Assembly (NCBI RefSeq): GCF_044466355.1
Contig: NZ_JBITMQ010000012.1
Location: 124,001 to 188,000, forward strand
Direction of reading: 5' to 3'
DNA length: 64,000 nucleotides
From: Actinophytocola sp044466355
GTDB taxonomy: Bacteria > Actinomycetota > Actinomycetes > Mycobacteriales > Pseudonocardiaceae
Position numbers and translations under genes: made by a program
Shown: piece by piece, positions 1-8,807 of the stretch
Numbering within the stretch: the stretch's first letter is position 1
How the letters are laid out: each line of letters starts with the position of its first letter
Notes under the pieces: generated by a model
Databases searched by the model: none
Seen by the model: the letters and a program-made list of their open reading frames with translations, nothing else
Told to the model about the DNA's origin: nothing

Positions 1-1
1 C

Positions 2-883
2 GCGTCCGCGCGCTACACCGACCGGGTCCGTGCCGTCGCCGGGAGAGCGGTCTCCCGGCTGCGCGGCCGCACTCGGGCCGACCTGGTCGACGACATGATC
101 GCCCGCTACCCGATGGCCGTGTTCGTCGACCTGCTCGGCATCCCCGACGACCTCGGCGACCGCGGGCTCGCGCTGGTCCGCGCCATCGTCACCTGGCTCG
201 GCTCACCGATGAACGAGGAACTCGCGGAACCGGGCAGGACAGCGTTCTCCGAGCTGCGTGCCCACACCGAGACGCTCGTCGACCCGGCCGACCCCGGCGA
301 CAACCTGCTCGGCGACGTCGTCCGCGCCCACCTCGCCGAGGGCGCCTTCTCCGCCGACGAGTGCGTGATGGCCGTGATCTCCCTGCTGCTCGGCGGTTTC
401 GAGACCACCATCCAGATGTTGTCCGGCACCCTCGCGAGCCTGCTGCTCAACGGGAGAGCGCTCTCCGCCGTTCGCGCCGACCACGACCTGATCGACGGCG
501 CCATCGAGGAGGCGTTCCGCTGGGCCAACCCGTCCGCGGGCCTGTACCGGCTCGTCACCGAGGACACCGAGCTCGCCGGTACCACCTTCACCCAGGGCAG
601 CATGGTCTACCTGTGCATCGCGGGCGCGCACTTCGACGAGACCGTGCACCACGACCCGGACACCTTCGACCTCGGCCGGGGCGCGAGCCATCTCGGGTTC
701 GGTCTCGGCCCGCACTACTGCGCGGGCGCGCCGCTCGCCCGCATCGAGGTCCGCGCGGCGGTCGAGACGCTGCTCGACGAGTTCCCCGACCTGCGGCTCG
801 ACCCGGACGACCCGCCCGTCTTCCACTACGGCGCACGGGGCTTCGTGCAGCACGGCACCGAGAAGCTCAGCGTGCTGCTCTGA
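2..883 (+). CDS. Cytochrome P450, 3' part (start lies upstream of the window)
   Basis: This is the C-terminal ~293 residues of a bacterial class I (CYP1xx-like) P450 monooxygenase, a soluble haem enzyme that takes electrons from a ferredoxin. The reading frame is open from base 2 with no plausible start, so the gene begins outside the window. The I-helix motif GGFETT carries the oxygen-activating acid/Thr region, EAFR is the K-helix ExxR, and FGLGPHYCAG is the haem loop with the cysteine thiolate ligand. Substrate cannot be read from the sequence. No ferredoxin gene or biosynthetic cluster is visible on this side. Its last 17 bases overlap the convergent membrane-protein gene. Confidence 0.93.
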   Translation, partial: ASARYTDRVRAVAGRAVSRLRGRTRADLVDDMIARYPMAVFVDLLGIPDDLGDRGLALVRAIVTWLGSPMNEELAEPGRTAFSELRAHTETLVDPADPGDNLLGDVVRAHLAEGAFSADECVMAVISLLLGGFETTIQMLSGTLASLLLNGRALSAVRADHDLIDGAIEEAFRWANPSAGLYRLVTEDTELAGTTFTQGSMVYLCIAGAHFDETVHHDPDTFDLGRGASHLGFGLGPHYCAGAPLARIEVRAAVETLLDEFPDLRLDPDDPPVFHYGARGFVQHGTEKLSVLL

Positions 884-1481
884 GCTGACGGTTGTGCACA
901 CGACCCAGCAGCAGCTGTGCCAGCACCGCACCGCACAGCGCCAGGAACATGTCCCACTGCGTGTCCCACACATCCCCCTGCGTGGCGAGGAACGCGTCCG
1001 CGCCCGCGCCGAGGATGACCGCCGACGCCCACTCCACGAACTCGAAGCACGCGGAGATCGCCAGGCACACCGCGGTGGTGAGCGTGAACGTCCACCCGCC
1101 GCGCCGCAGGGGAGTGAGCCGCAGCAGCAGCTCCCGCACGAGCACCGCGGGCACGAACCCCTGCACGAAGTGGGCGAACCGGTCGTAGTGGTTGCGCGAC
1201 AGGTCGAACCGGTCGCGGAACCAGTCGCCGAGCGGCGTCTCCGCGTACGTGTAGTGGCCGCCGTAGCAGAGCACGACCGCGTGGCACACGAGCAGCCAGC
1301 ACACGAGCCGGGAGAGCGGGAACCGCCGCCGGAACACCAGCACCAGCGGCGCCCCGACGAGGACCCAGACCACCTCGAGCGCCCACGTGCCGATGCTCTT
1401 CGCGCCGATCGCCGACCACACCAGCGCCACGACGACGATCCCGACGAGCAGCACACCTTCCCGTCGCGAGACCGTGGTCAC
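867..1481 (-). CDS. DUF2238 (YjdF-like) integral membrane protein
   Basis: A 204-residue polytopic membrane protein that resembles the DUF2238/YjdF family of unknown function. About six hydrophobic segments are visible. Family-like stretches are HYTYAETPLGDW, NHYDRFAHFVQG, FEFVEWASA and QGDVWDTQWDM, with conserved acidic and His residues between helices. I chose the GTG at 1481 because the hydrophobic N-terminus begins right after it; the frame stays open upstream but that extension is His/Arg-rich and looks non-coding. The gene converges on the P450 and overlaps it by 17 bases. It is divergent from the SHOCT protein gene, with 54 bases between. Confidence 0.82.
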   Translation of the reverse strand: MTTVSRREGVLLVGIVVVALVWSAIGAKSIGTWALEVVWVLVGAPLVLVFRRRFPLSRLVCWLLVCHAVVLCYGGHYTYAETPLGDWFRDRFDLSRNHYDRFAHFVQGFVPAVLVRELLLRLTPLRRGGWTFTLTTAVCLAISACFEFVEWASAVILGAGADAFLATQGDVWDTQWDMFLALCGAVLAQLLLGRVHNRQLRAAR

Positions 1482-1535
1482 ACGGTGATCGTAAGGCGGC
1501 GTCGCGAAACCGGCTCGGCGGGCGATACTCCCGGC

Positions 1536-2267
1536 ATGAAGATCCGCCTCGTCATCGGCGCTCTCGCCGCGGTCGCCGCGTGGTTCGTGTTGCGGGACTG
1601 GGCCTACGTCTCCGGCGACATCGAGTGGACCTGCTACGGCAACGGCGAGTGCGGCACGAACGACGGGCGCGTCATGCTCGTGGTCGCGGGCGTCGCACTC
1701 GCGGTCCTGGCGTTGGTCCTGCTCGCGACGGTGCTGCGGGTCGCCGGGGTCGGGTTGATGCTCGCCGTCGCGCCGCTGGCCATGGTCTCGGGCTGGGAGG
1801 CGGCGTTCGCGGACCGCCAGGTCGAGGTGCTGTCGGACCAGGTCGGCTTCTGGCGGGTCGTCGCCATCGTCGGCGGTGTCGTCGCGGTGCTCGGGCTGCT
1901 GATCGAGTGGCGGCTGCCCGGACCGACCTGGCGGCTCCTCGGCTGGGCGCGCGTGCCCGCGGAGCTGGACGACTTCCGCGACGGGATGGCGACGCTGTCG
2001 TTCACCGACCTCGAAGGGCGCCCGCACGCGGTCCGCGTGCGGGCCCCCGAGCAGCTGCGCGGACAGCCGGTCCGCGCGTACTACCTGGTCCGCGACCCGT
2101 CCAGGGCCCGTCCCGCACCGGGGAAGCAGCCGGTGCTGACCACGAACGACAAGGACGACGACGACTCGTTGTCCACCGAGCTGACGCGCCTCGCCGCCCT
2201 GCACGCGGAGGGTCACCTGACGGACGTGGAGTTCGAGCAGGCCAAACGGCGCGTTCTGGACCGGTGA
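1536..2267 (+). CDS. Membrane protein with C-terminal SHOCT domain
   Basis: A 243-residue protein with an N-terminal hydrophobic segment (residues ~4-20), two more membrane segments (~50-85 and ~108-125) and a cytosolic tail. The last ~30 residues, LSTELTRLAALHAEGHLTDVEFEQAKRRVL in two overlapping parts, form a SHOCT motif, a short helical domain common at the ends of actinobacterial membrane proteins and probably used for oligomerisation. No enzyme motif is present. The ATG at 1536 puts the first membrane segment at the N-terminus. Its stop abuts the convergent iron-sulfur subunit gene with no gap. Confidence 0.8.
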   Translation: MKIRLVIGALAAVAAWFVLRDWAYVSGDIEWTCYGNGECGTNDGRVMLVVAGVALAVLALVLLATVLRVAGVGLMLAVAPLAMVSGWEAAFADRQVEVLSDQVGFWRVVAIVGGVVAVLGLLIEWRLPGPTWRLLGWARVPAELDDFRDGMATLSFTDLEGRPHAVRVRAPEQLRGQPVRAYYLVRDPSRARPAPGKQPVLTTNDKDDDDSLSTELTRLAALHAEGHLTDVEFEQAKRRVLDR

Positions 2268-2744
2268 CTACATCCGCGACTCGCCCTTCCTGATCGCCGT
2301 CCGGATCCGCTGGTAGGTGCCGCACCGGCAGATGTTGCGCAGCCCGTCGAGGTCGGCGTCGGTGATCGCGCGGCCTTCCTCGCGGGCCTTCCGCACGAGC
2401 GCGACCGCCGCCATGATCTGGCCCGGCTGGCAGTAGCCGCACTGCGAGACGTCCTCCTCCAGCCACGCCTCCTGCATGGGGTGCAGGTCGCGGCCGACCG
2501 TGGCGGGCAGGCCCTCGATGGTGGTGATCTCGTCGGACTCCTTGATCGCCGACACCGGCACCGCGCACGGGTTGAACGCCTTGCCGTTGATGTGCGAGGT
2601 GCACGACTTGCAGACGTTGAGTCCGCAGCCGTACTTGGGGCCCATGACGCCGAGGATGTCGCGCAGCACCCACAGCAGCCGCACGTCGTCGGCGACCTCG
2701 ACGGTGACCCGGGTGCCGTTCAGCGAGAACGTGTGTTGTGGCAC
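2268..2744 (-). CDS. iorA: 2Fe-2S subunit of a molybdenum hydroxylase (isoquinoline 1-oxidoreductase alpha type)
   Basis: Small iron-sulfur subunit of a xanthine-oxidase-family molybdenum hydroxylase, 158 residues. The N-terminal plant-type [2Fe-2S] site uses Cys40, Cys45, Cys48 and Cys60 (GCGLNVCKSC, then NPC). The C-terminal helical [2Fe-2S] site uses Cys102, Cys105, Cys139 and Cys141 (QCGYCQPGQ and NICRCGTY). The GTG at 2744 is preceded by TAGGAGA, which doubles as the stop codon of the upstream large subunit gene, so the two genes are translationally linked. No FAD subunit is encoded nearby, which fits the two-subunit isoquinoline-oxidoreductase class, whose electron acceptor is a cytochrome or membrane carrier. 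The natural substrate is not predictable. Confidence 0.9.
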   Translation of the reverse strand: MPQHTFSLNGTRVTVEVADDVRLLWVLRDILGVMGPKYGCGLNVCKSCTSHINGKAFNPCAVPVSAIKESDEITTIEGLPATVGRDLHPMQEAWLEEDVSQCGYCQPGQIMAAVALVRKAREEGRAITDADLDGLRNICRCGTYQRIRTAIRKGESRM

Positions 2745-2753
2745 GGAAGTCTC

Positions 2754-5057
2754 CTAATAGCTGTGGTCGAGGCCGTCGGTCGGCGACTGCGGGGTGGACG
2801 GTTGCAGCGGGAACGGCTCGAAGCCGAGCGTGCCGTGGTTGATCGGGAAGCTCGTCGGCATCGTGCCGGTGGCGCGGGCGTACGCGCAGGCCACCGCGGC
2901 GGCCGCGGGTGCGACACCCAGCTCACCGGCGCCGCTCGGGGTGTCACCGGTCGGCGGCATCACGACCACCCGCACGTCCGGCGGCGTGTTCCACTGCCGG
3001 GTGTAGAAGTAGTCGTCCCAGCTGCCTTCGAGCGGGATGCCGTCCCTGATGTGGAGGCTGGACGTCAGCGTCAGCGCGATGCCGTCGTTGAGGCAGCCGA
3101 TCATCTGCGCCTCCAGGCCGCGCGGGTTGAGCGCCAGCCCGGCGTCGACCACGATCGTCGCCTTCGTGACCCGCGGACCGGTCACGCCGTGCTCGATGGG
3201 CCGGTTCACGGTCTCCGGCCTGCAGTCGATCTCCACCAGCATGGCCACCGCGCCGCGGTACTCGGCGTGCAGCGCGATGCCCTGCGCGGTGCCGTCCGGC
3301 ATCGCCCTGCCCCACTGGCCGACCTCGACGGCCTTGTCCAGCACCGCGCGCAACCTGCGGTCCTTGAGGAACTCGCGACGGAACGTGACCGGGTCCTTGC
3401 GCATCTTCGCCGCCAGCCGGTCGACGACCAGCTCCATCGCGGTGACCACGTTGGGGGAGTAGATGTTGCGCATGCTGCCGGTGTTGAACTTGAGCGGGAT
3501 CTCGTTCAGCAGCTGCGTGACGACCCCGAAGTTGTACGGCACCGACTGGCTCAGCAGGAACACCGACTCGGCGAACGACAGGTTCCCCGCGATCGGCAGC
3601 TCCGCGGCGGTCGCGGTGATCATCTCGCCGAGGCCGTGGCCGAAGTCGGTCTCCGAGCTGGTGTGCCGCTGCTCGAAGGTCAGCACGTTGCCCAGCAGGT
3701 AGGTGGCCCGCACGTTCGAGATGCACATCGGGTGCGTGCGGCCCTGCCGGAAGTCGTCGGTGCGGGACCACGACAGCTTGACCGGCTTGCCCATCTTCTG
3801 CGAGATCTCCGCGGCCTCGACGGCCACGTCGTCGAACAGGTGCCGCCCGAACGAGCCACCACCCGGCACGACGTGCACGACGACCTTGTCGATCGGCAGC
3901 CCCAGCTTGGCCGCGATGTTCTTCTGCGCGACGATCGGCACCTTCAGCGTCGACCAGACCTCCGCGCGGTCGGACCGCACGTCCGCGATCGCGTTGTCCG
4001 GTTCGAGCGGCGCGTTGGAGGCGAAGGCGAACGTGAACTCGGCGTCGACGGAGACCGAGCCGAGCGGCGGCACGGCGAGGGGGAGCCGCGCCTTCTTCAG
4101 CTTGGCGAGGACGGTCTCGTCGGACTCGCCCGCGACCGTGCCGGGGTGCCAGTCCACCTCGAGCGCCCGCAGCGCGTCGATGCACTGGCCGAACGTGTCA
4201 CCCCGCACCGCGACGCCGTAGGTGACCACGGCGACGTCGGTGATGCCCGGCATGGCCTTCACCGCGTCGAGGTTGTGCACGGCCTTCGGGGTGCCGTTGA
4301 TCGTCGGCGCCCTGCGCACCATGCACGGCTTCGCGCCGGGCACCCGCAGGTCCATGCCGAACTGCTTGCGGCCGGTGACGGCTTCGAGCGCGTCGATCCG
4401 GTTGTGCGGCTTGCCCAGCACCCGGAAGTCCGCGGGTGCCTTGAGGTCGGCGGACACCTGGATCGTCGTGTCGCTGGCCGCGGCCGTCGTGAGGTCGCCG
4501 TAGGTCGCGGTCCGCCCGCTCGTGTGGGACAGCACCCCGTCGCGGGTCGCGACCTCGTTCTCCGGCACCCCCCACCGCGCGGCCGCCGTGCGGATCAGCC
4601 GCTGCCGCGCGATCGCGGCCGCCGTGCGGACCGGTGTGTAGATGCTGCGCACCGAGTTGGAGCCGCCGGTGAGCTGGTTCATCAGCAGTTCGGGACGCGC
4701 GTCGGCGAGCGTGATGCGGATCTTCTCGACGGGCAGGTCCAGTTCCTCGGCGATCATCATCGCGACGGTCGTGGTGATGCCCTGGCCGACCTCACACCGG
4801 TGCAGCGCGAACGAGGCGGTGCCGTCCTCGTTGACCCGCACCGAGATCAGCCCTGAGGTGGGCGCGGCAGCGAGGTTCTGCAGGTCACCCAGGTCGAAGA
4901 GGTCCTCCGGCTGCGGCGGTGAGGGGATGGCCGCCTCGGCGCTGTCGAAGCCACCCGCGGCCCAGGTCACGCCGACGGCGAGCGTGGGGGCGGCGATGAG
5001 GTAACCGAGGAACCGCCTGCGGGTGGGGTTCTCCGGCGAACGACGTTGTTCTGCCAT
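2754..5057 (-). CDS. iorB: Tat-exported molybdopterin subunit of a molybdenum hydroxylase (isoquinoline 1-oxidoreductase beta type)
   Basis: Large catalytic subunit (767 residues) binding molybdenum cytosine-dinucleotide cofactor and hydroxylating an aldehyde or N-heterocycle. The N-terminus carries a twin-arginine signal (TRRRFLGYLIAAPTLAVG), so the folded complex is probably exported together with the signal-less small subunit. VGQGITT and the late GAGELGVAP motif are family hallmarks; the Glu in GELG is the expected catalytic base. I chose ATG 5057 because it puts the Tat motif at residue ~12; a longer frame upstream adds non-signal sequence. It lies 9 bases upstream of iorA in the same operon and 90 bases downstream of the pucR-type gene. 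The XdhC-type maturation factor is not in view. Confidence 0.9.
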   Translation of the reverse strand: MAEQRRSPENPTRRRFLGYLIAAPTLAVGVTWAAGGFDSAEAAIPSPPQPEDLFDLGDLQNLAAAPTSGLISVRVNEDGTASFALHRCEVGQGITTTVAMMIAEELDLPVEKIRITLADARPELLMNQLTGGSNSVRSIYTPVRTAAAIARQRLIRTAAARWGVPENEVATRDGVLSHTSGRTATYGDLTTAAASDTTIQVSADLKAPADFRVLGKPHNRIDALEAVTGRKQFGMDLRVPGAKPCMVRRAPTINGTPKAVHNLDAVKAMPGITDVAVVTYGVAVRGDTFGQCIDALRALEVDWHPGTVAGESDETVLAKLKKARLPLAVPPLGSVSVDAEFTFAFASNAPLEPDNAIADVRSDRAEVWSTLKVPIVAQKNIAAKLGLPIDKVVVHVVPGGGSFGRHLFDDVAVEAAEISQKMGKPVKLSWSRTDDFRQGRTHPMCISNVRATYLLGNVLTFEQRHTSSETDFGHGLGEMITATAAELPIAGNLSFAESVFLLSQSVPYNFGVVTQLLNEIPLKFNTGSMRNIYSPNVVTAMELVVDRLAAKMRKDPVTFRREFLKDRRLRAVLDKAVEVGQWGRAMPDGTAQGIALHAEYRGAVAMLVEIDCRPETVNRPIEHGVTGPRVTKATIVVDAGLALNPRGLEAQMIGCLNDGIALTLTSSLHIRDGIPLEGSWDDYFYTRQWNTPPDVRVVVMPPTGDTPSGAGELGVAPAAAAVACAYARATGTMPTSFPINHGTLGFEPFPLQPSTPQSPTDGLDHSY

Positions 5058-5127
5058 GGTCGCGGAGTGTGTCACGTCACATACGCCATGAGAAGGAACG
5101 CCATGCCTACGTTTGGGCGTATCCGGT

Positions 5128-5142
5128 TGTGCACCGTGCACA
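5128..5142. promoter_or_regulatory. Candidate operator, 7-1-7 perfect palindrome upstream of iorBA
   Basis: TGTGCAC-C-GTGCACA is a perfect inverted repeat in the 90-base gap between the pucR-type gene and iorB, 71 bases before the iorB start. A second, wider inverted repeat (ATACGCC at 5081-5087 with GGCGTAT at 5116-5122) lies between it and iorB. Position and symmetry suggest a transcription-factor site for iorBA, with the adjacent PucR protein the obvious candidate. This is inference. Confidence 0.4.
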
Positions 5143-5147
5143 GGTGG

Positions 5148-6368
5148 TTACGCGAGTGGCCCTGGCGGCAGGAGCCACGACGCACGCAGGGCCAGCGAAA
5201 GCTCCAGGTGAGCGGCCGTGTCGGCCAGGTCGAGGCCGGTGATGGTCTCGACCCGCCGCAGCCGGTTGATCACCGTGTTGCGGTGGCAGTGCACGGCGTT
5301 CGCGGTCTGGTTGATCGAGCCGCCGGTCTCCAGCCACGAGTTGAGCGTGTCGAGCAGCAACCGTCGCTCGGCCAGCGGCACCTTCAGCAGCGGGCCCAGC
5401 CGCCGCTCGATCAGCGCCTCCGCCAGCGCGGGCGCGCTGAGCAGCAACGCCTCCGGCAGCCGGTCGGCGAGCGCGGCGACCTCCACCCGGCCCGGCGGCA
5501 CGGTGTTGCGCGCCAGCACCGCCTGCCGGTACGCGACGTCCACGTCGGCGAGCGACGGCACGGTCATCGACACGCCGACCGGAACCCGCGGGTCCGCACG
5601 CAGCACCCGCAGCGCGACGGTGGTGTCGGCGACGGCGAGCAACCCGACGAGCGTGCCCGCCCGCGCCTGCCACACCGACACGACGCCCGCCTCGGCGAGC
5701 CCGCACTCGAGCGCCGAGCCGGTCCGGTTGTCGCCCGTTTCGGCATCGAGGACGACCACCGTGTACGGCCCGTCGACCGGCACCCCGATGCTCTGCGCGG
5801 CCTGCAACGCGAACGCGGGTTCCTTCGCGCGGCCGTGCAGCAGGCCTTCCCACAGTGTGGCGCGGCGCTGCTCGTCGACGCGCACCAGCTCGCGTTCCGT
5901 TGCGTGGTAGGCGATCGCGACCTGCGCGGACGTGTCGTCGACGACCGTCCACACCCACGACGCGAGGTTGAGCAGCTCGTCCGGGTCGGCCAGCTCACCG
6001 GCGCGGGCCCGGTGGATCAGCGCCTCCCACACCAGGCGTCCGCCGAGCCGGAATGAGCGCAGCACGTCGTCCAGCGGCATGCGCTGCTGGGCCCGCTGCC
6101 GCCCGGTCGCGCGGGCCGCGTCGTAGAGGTCGGTGCCGTCGGGTTCCTCACCGGCCGCGCGGGAGACCAGCTGCAGCACGCGGGTGAGGTTGTCGTGGCA
6201 GGACTGCCAGAGGTCGTGCGGCGGGACGACCTTCATGCGGCGGTAACCCGGGTTCTGCTCGCCGATGAGCGTGACGAGGGCGTCGGTCAGCTCCGGAACG
6301 CGCGACAGCACGTCCGCCACCAGGGACGTCGCGGTCCGGGTACCGACGCGGTGGGGCAGTTCGGTCAT
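5148..6368 (-). CDS. PucR/CdaR-type transcriptional regulator
   Basis: A 406-residue cytosolic regulator. The N-terminal ~160 residues resemble the RsbRD-like sensory part of actinobacterial PucR proteins, the middle (~165-290) is the degenerate GGDEF-like segment of the family, and the C-terminal ~60 residues are the PucR helix-turn-helix (LLDTLNSWLETGGSINQTA, then HCHRNTVINRLRRVE). The family controls purine, sugar-acid and aromatic catabolism. The gene is co-directional with iorBA just downstream, so it most likely controls the molybdenum hydroxylase. The ATG at 6368 gives a normal family length. Confidence 0.88.
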   Translation of the reverse strand: MTELPHRVGTRTATSLVADVLSRVPELTDALVTLIGEQNPGYRRMKVVPPHDLWQSCHDNLTRVLQLVSRAAGEEPDGTDLYDAARATGRQRAQQRMPLDDVLRSFRLGGRLVWEALIHRARAGELADPDELLNLASWVWTVVDDTSAQVAIAYHATERELVRVDEQRRATLWEGLLHGRAKEPAFALQAAQSIGVPVDGPYTVVVLDAETGDNRTGSALECGLAEAGVVSVWQARAGTLVGLLAVADTTVALRVLRADPRVPVGVSMTVPSLADVDVAYRQAVLARNTVPPGRVEVAALADRLPEALLLSAPALAEALIERRLGPLLKVPLAERRLLLDTLNSWLETGGSINQTANAVHCHRNTVINRLRRVETITGLDLADTAAHLELSLALRASWLLPPGPLA

Positions 6369-6393
6369 CCCGGATAGAGGATCGCACAGCCGC

Positions 6394-7236
6394 TCAAGCG
6401 GGTCTGGTCGCCCGGACCACCGCCGCCATGTCGTCGTCCTGGTCCCCGGCCGCCGCGAACAGCTTCTCCAGGGCCGCGACCAGGTCCGTCGCCACGCCCG
6501 CGTCGGCCGCGGCCGCCCGGATCAGGCCCGCGTCCTTGGTCGCGCCGCTCAGCGCGAACGCGGGGGTGAAGTCGCCGGACAGCATGGCCTTGCCCTTGAG
6601 CTGCGCGTACCCGGAGTCGAGTGGGCCGCCCGCGATGAGGTCCAGGAACTGGCGCGGGTCGAGCCCCAGCCCTTCCGCCAGTGCGACGCTCTGCGCGGTC
6701 GCCGCCGTGATCGACAGCACCCACGCGTTGGCGACGAGCTTCAGCCGGTGCCCGCCGCCCGGTTCCTCGCCGGCCCACACGACCTTGGCGCTGATCGCGT
6801 CGAGCACCGGAGCGATCCGGTCACGTGCTTCCGGCGGCCCGGCCGCGAGCACGGTGAGCTGCCCGTTCTCGGCGGGCTGACGGGTGCCGAGCACGGGGGC
6901 GTCGACGAAGGTGATGCCGTGCCGCGCGGCGAGGTCCGCGAGTTCGGCCGTCTCCTCGAGCCCGACGGTGCTGGTCTGCAGCCACACCGCGTCGCGGCGC
7001 AGCGCGGGCAGCGCCGTCCGCATGACGGTGGCGACCGACTCGGCGTCGAACAGCATGGTGACCACGACGTCCTTGTCCCGGACGGCGGCCGTGACGTCCT
7101 CGGCGACGGGCAGCCCGAGCGCACGGGCCTTGTCGGCGGAACGGTTCCAGACGGTGACGTCAACTCCGGCGCGGGCGAGGCTGCGGCCCATGCCGGAACC
7201 CATGATCCCGGTGCCGAGCAGTGCGACAGTGGTCAT
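6394..7236 (-). CDS. NAD(P)-dependent beta-hydroxyacid dehydrogenase (3-hydroxyisobutyrate dehydrogenase-like)
   Basis: A 280-residue two-domain dehydrogenase. The Rossmann motif LGTGIMGSGM lies at residues 6-15, the substrate loop FVDAPVLGTRQPAENGQLTV at ~118-137 corresponds to the DAPVSGG signature, and KLVANAW carries the catalytic Lys. The C-terminal all-helical domain follows. Members oxidise beta-hydroxyacids or reduce succinic semialdehyde or glyoxylate, and imine reductases also belong here, so the substrate is open. The start at ATG 7236 places the nucleotide-binding motif at the N-terminus. The stop lies 25 bases from the start of the pucR-type gene on the same strand, so co-transcription is possible. 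Confidence 0.88.
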   Translation of the reverse strand: MTTVALLGTGIMGSGMGRSLARAGVDVTVWNRSADKARALGLPVAEDVTAAVRDKDVVVTMLFDAESVATVMRTALPALRRDAVWLQTSTVGLEETAELADLAARHGITFVDAPVLGTRQPAENGQLTVLAAGPPEARDRIAPVLDAISAKVVWAGEEPGGGHRLKLVANAWVLSITAATAQSVALAEGLGLDPRQFLDLIAGGPLDSGYAQLKGKAMLSGDFTPAFALSGATKDAGLIRAAAADAGVATDLVAALEKLFAAAGDQDDDMAAVVRATRPA

Positions 7237-7260
7237 GCCCGCCAACCTAGTCCGGCGGGC

Positions 7261-7515
7261 GCCCGGGCCCGCTCGGCCTCCGGCCCCCGGAATCCATGCT
7301 ACCGGCGCCCACTGACACAAATCCCCGGCCGACGCCGCCGTTGTGGACAACCGCCGCACCTGTGGACAACCCCGGCCCACAGACCCGGAACTGTCGTTCC
7401 CTTGCGGTAGCGTGGATTCCGGGGGCCGGCGGCCGTCGCCTGTGGACAACCGACCCCGGAACGTCGGTGCTGCCGCGTAAAATGGACACCGGGGGCCGGA
7501 GGCCACTCCCCGTGA
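7261..7515. repeat. Intergenic dispersed repeat cluster with three TGTGGACAA boxes
   Basis: The 332-base gap between the dehydrogenase and esterase genes holds no gene. It carries repeated units: a 22-base inverted pair (GGCCTCCGGCCCCCGGAATC near 7274 versus GATTCCGGGGGCCGGCGGCC near 7413), a third copy near 7487, and three perfect TGTGGACAA boxes at 7342, 7361 and 7441. These 9-mers are the complement of TTGTCCACA, the actinobacterial DnaA-box consensus. Read on the minus strand, units run from a TTGTCCACA box to a GGTAGNATGGA-like stretch and then a GGGGGCCGG block. Similar sequence recurs at 28.37-28.69 kb. Confidence 0.7.
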
Positions 7516-7568
7516 CGAATCCCCGTCACCCGGACAGCGGTTGCCGCCTCCCGCGCCAGGAAGCCACG

Positions 7569-8786
7569 GTGATCGTCATGAGGCGGTTACTGGTTTTCGG
7601 AGCAACGGTGCTCACCGCGGCACTGGTCACCTCGAGCACGGCCACGTCCACCCCACCCGCGAGCCACGCGCCCGGCGGCTGGGTCGGGACCTGGGCGGCG
7701 TCCCCCGGCGCGGGCGTCGCCGGCACGGAGAACGGCTACCCGAACTTCTCGATCCGCAACGTCGTCCACACGAGCGTCGGCGGCACGAAGGCCCGCGTGC
7801 GGTTGTCCAACACCTTCGGCAGAGCCCGGCTGACCCTCGGCCACGTCACAATCGCCGTCGCCCAGTCCGGCACCTCGCCCGCCGCGAGACCCGGCACCAT
7901 GCGCACGGTCACGTTCGGCGGCCACCGCGACGTCGTCGTGCCCGCGGCCGCCGAGGTGCTGAGCGACCCGGTCGACCTCGTCGTGCCCCGCGACAGCGAC
8001 CTGCTCGTCACCACCTACACCCCGACCCCGTCCGGCCCCGTCACCTACCACGCGTTCACCGCGCAGACCTCGTTCTTCACCCGTACCGGCGACTTCGCCG
8101 ACCAGGAGTCCGGTGCCGCGTTCACCGAGCGGACAGGCGTCTGGCACTACGTCAGCGGCGTCGACGTCCTGTCGACGGCACCCGGCTCCGTCGCGATCCT
8201 CGGCGACTCCATCACCGACGGCGTCGGCTCCGCGACGGGCGCCAACAACCGCTGGCCCGACCTGCTCTCCGACCGCCTCCGCGGCAGGCTCGGTGTGCTC
8301 AACGCGGGCATCAGCGGCAACCGGCTCCTGCTCGACGTCCCCGGCAGCGCCTTCGGCCGGAACGCGCTCTCCCGGCTCGCCGACGACGTGCTCAGCCAGG
8401 GCGACGTCCGCACACTGATCGTCCTCGAGGGCATCAACGACATCCAGCAGGACCCGCACCAGACCGACCCCGCGATGATCATCTCCGCGTACCGGCAGGT
8501 GATCGCGCAGGCCAAGGCCCGGGGCATCCGCGTCATCGGTGGCACGCTCGTGCCGTTCAAGGGCTGGCGCGTGTGGGACGAGACCCTCGAGGCGACGCGG
8601 CAGGCGGTGAACGACTTCATCCGCCACGGCCACGAGTTCGACGCGGTGATCGACTTCGACAGGGCGCTGCGCGATCCCGCGGACCCGCTGCGCATGCTGC
8701 CCGCCTACGACAGCGGTGACCACCTGCACCCCAACGACGCCGGCTACCGCGCGATGGCGGACGCCGTCGACCTGTCACTGCTGTAG
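7569..8786 (+). CDS. Secreted SGNH/GDSL-family esterase
   Basis: A 405-residue exported hydrolase. An N-terminal signal peptide is visible (MRRLLVFGATVLTAALVTSS). Residues ~35-190 form a beta-rich N-terminal region starting WVGTWAASPGAG, typical of actinobacterial SGNH proteins, and the SGNH domain follows: block I ILGDSITDG with the nucleophile Ser, an Asn in GISGNR, GIND, and the catalytic Asp/His in GDHLHPND. Likely substrates are esters of lipids or acylated polysaccharides. I prefer the GTG at 7569 because AGGAAG lies 5 bases upstream; the ATG at 7578 would also keep the signal peptide. Confidence 0.88.
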   Translation: MIVMRRLLVFGATVLTAALVTSSTATSTPPASHAPGGWVGTWAASPGAGVAGTENGYPNFSIRNVVHTSVGGTKARVRLSNTFGRARLTLGHVTIAVAQSGTSPAARPGTMRTVTFGGHRDVVVPAAAEVLSDPVDLVVPRDSDLLVTTYTPTPSGPVTYHAFTAQTSFFTRTGDFADQESGAAFTERTGVWHYVSGVDVLSTAPGSVAILGDSITDGVGSATGANNRWPDLLSDRLRGRLGVLNAGISGNRLLLDVPGSAFGRNALSRLADDVLSQGDVRTLIVLEGINDIQQDPHQTDPAMIISAYRQVIAQAKARGIRVIGGTLVPFKGWRVWDETLEATRQAVNDFIRHGHEFDAVIDFDRALRDPADPLRMLPAYDSGDHLHPNDAGYRAMADAVDLSLL

Positions 8787-8807
8787 CCATGCCTGCATGA
8801 TCAGGGC

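Noticed and set aside
2481..4856. A 791-codon open frame on the + strand opposite iorB
   Set aside because: It is a GC-rich antisense shadow, full of Arg, His, Val and Gly, with no domain; iorA/iorB on the other strand have clear motifs.
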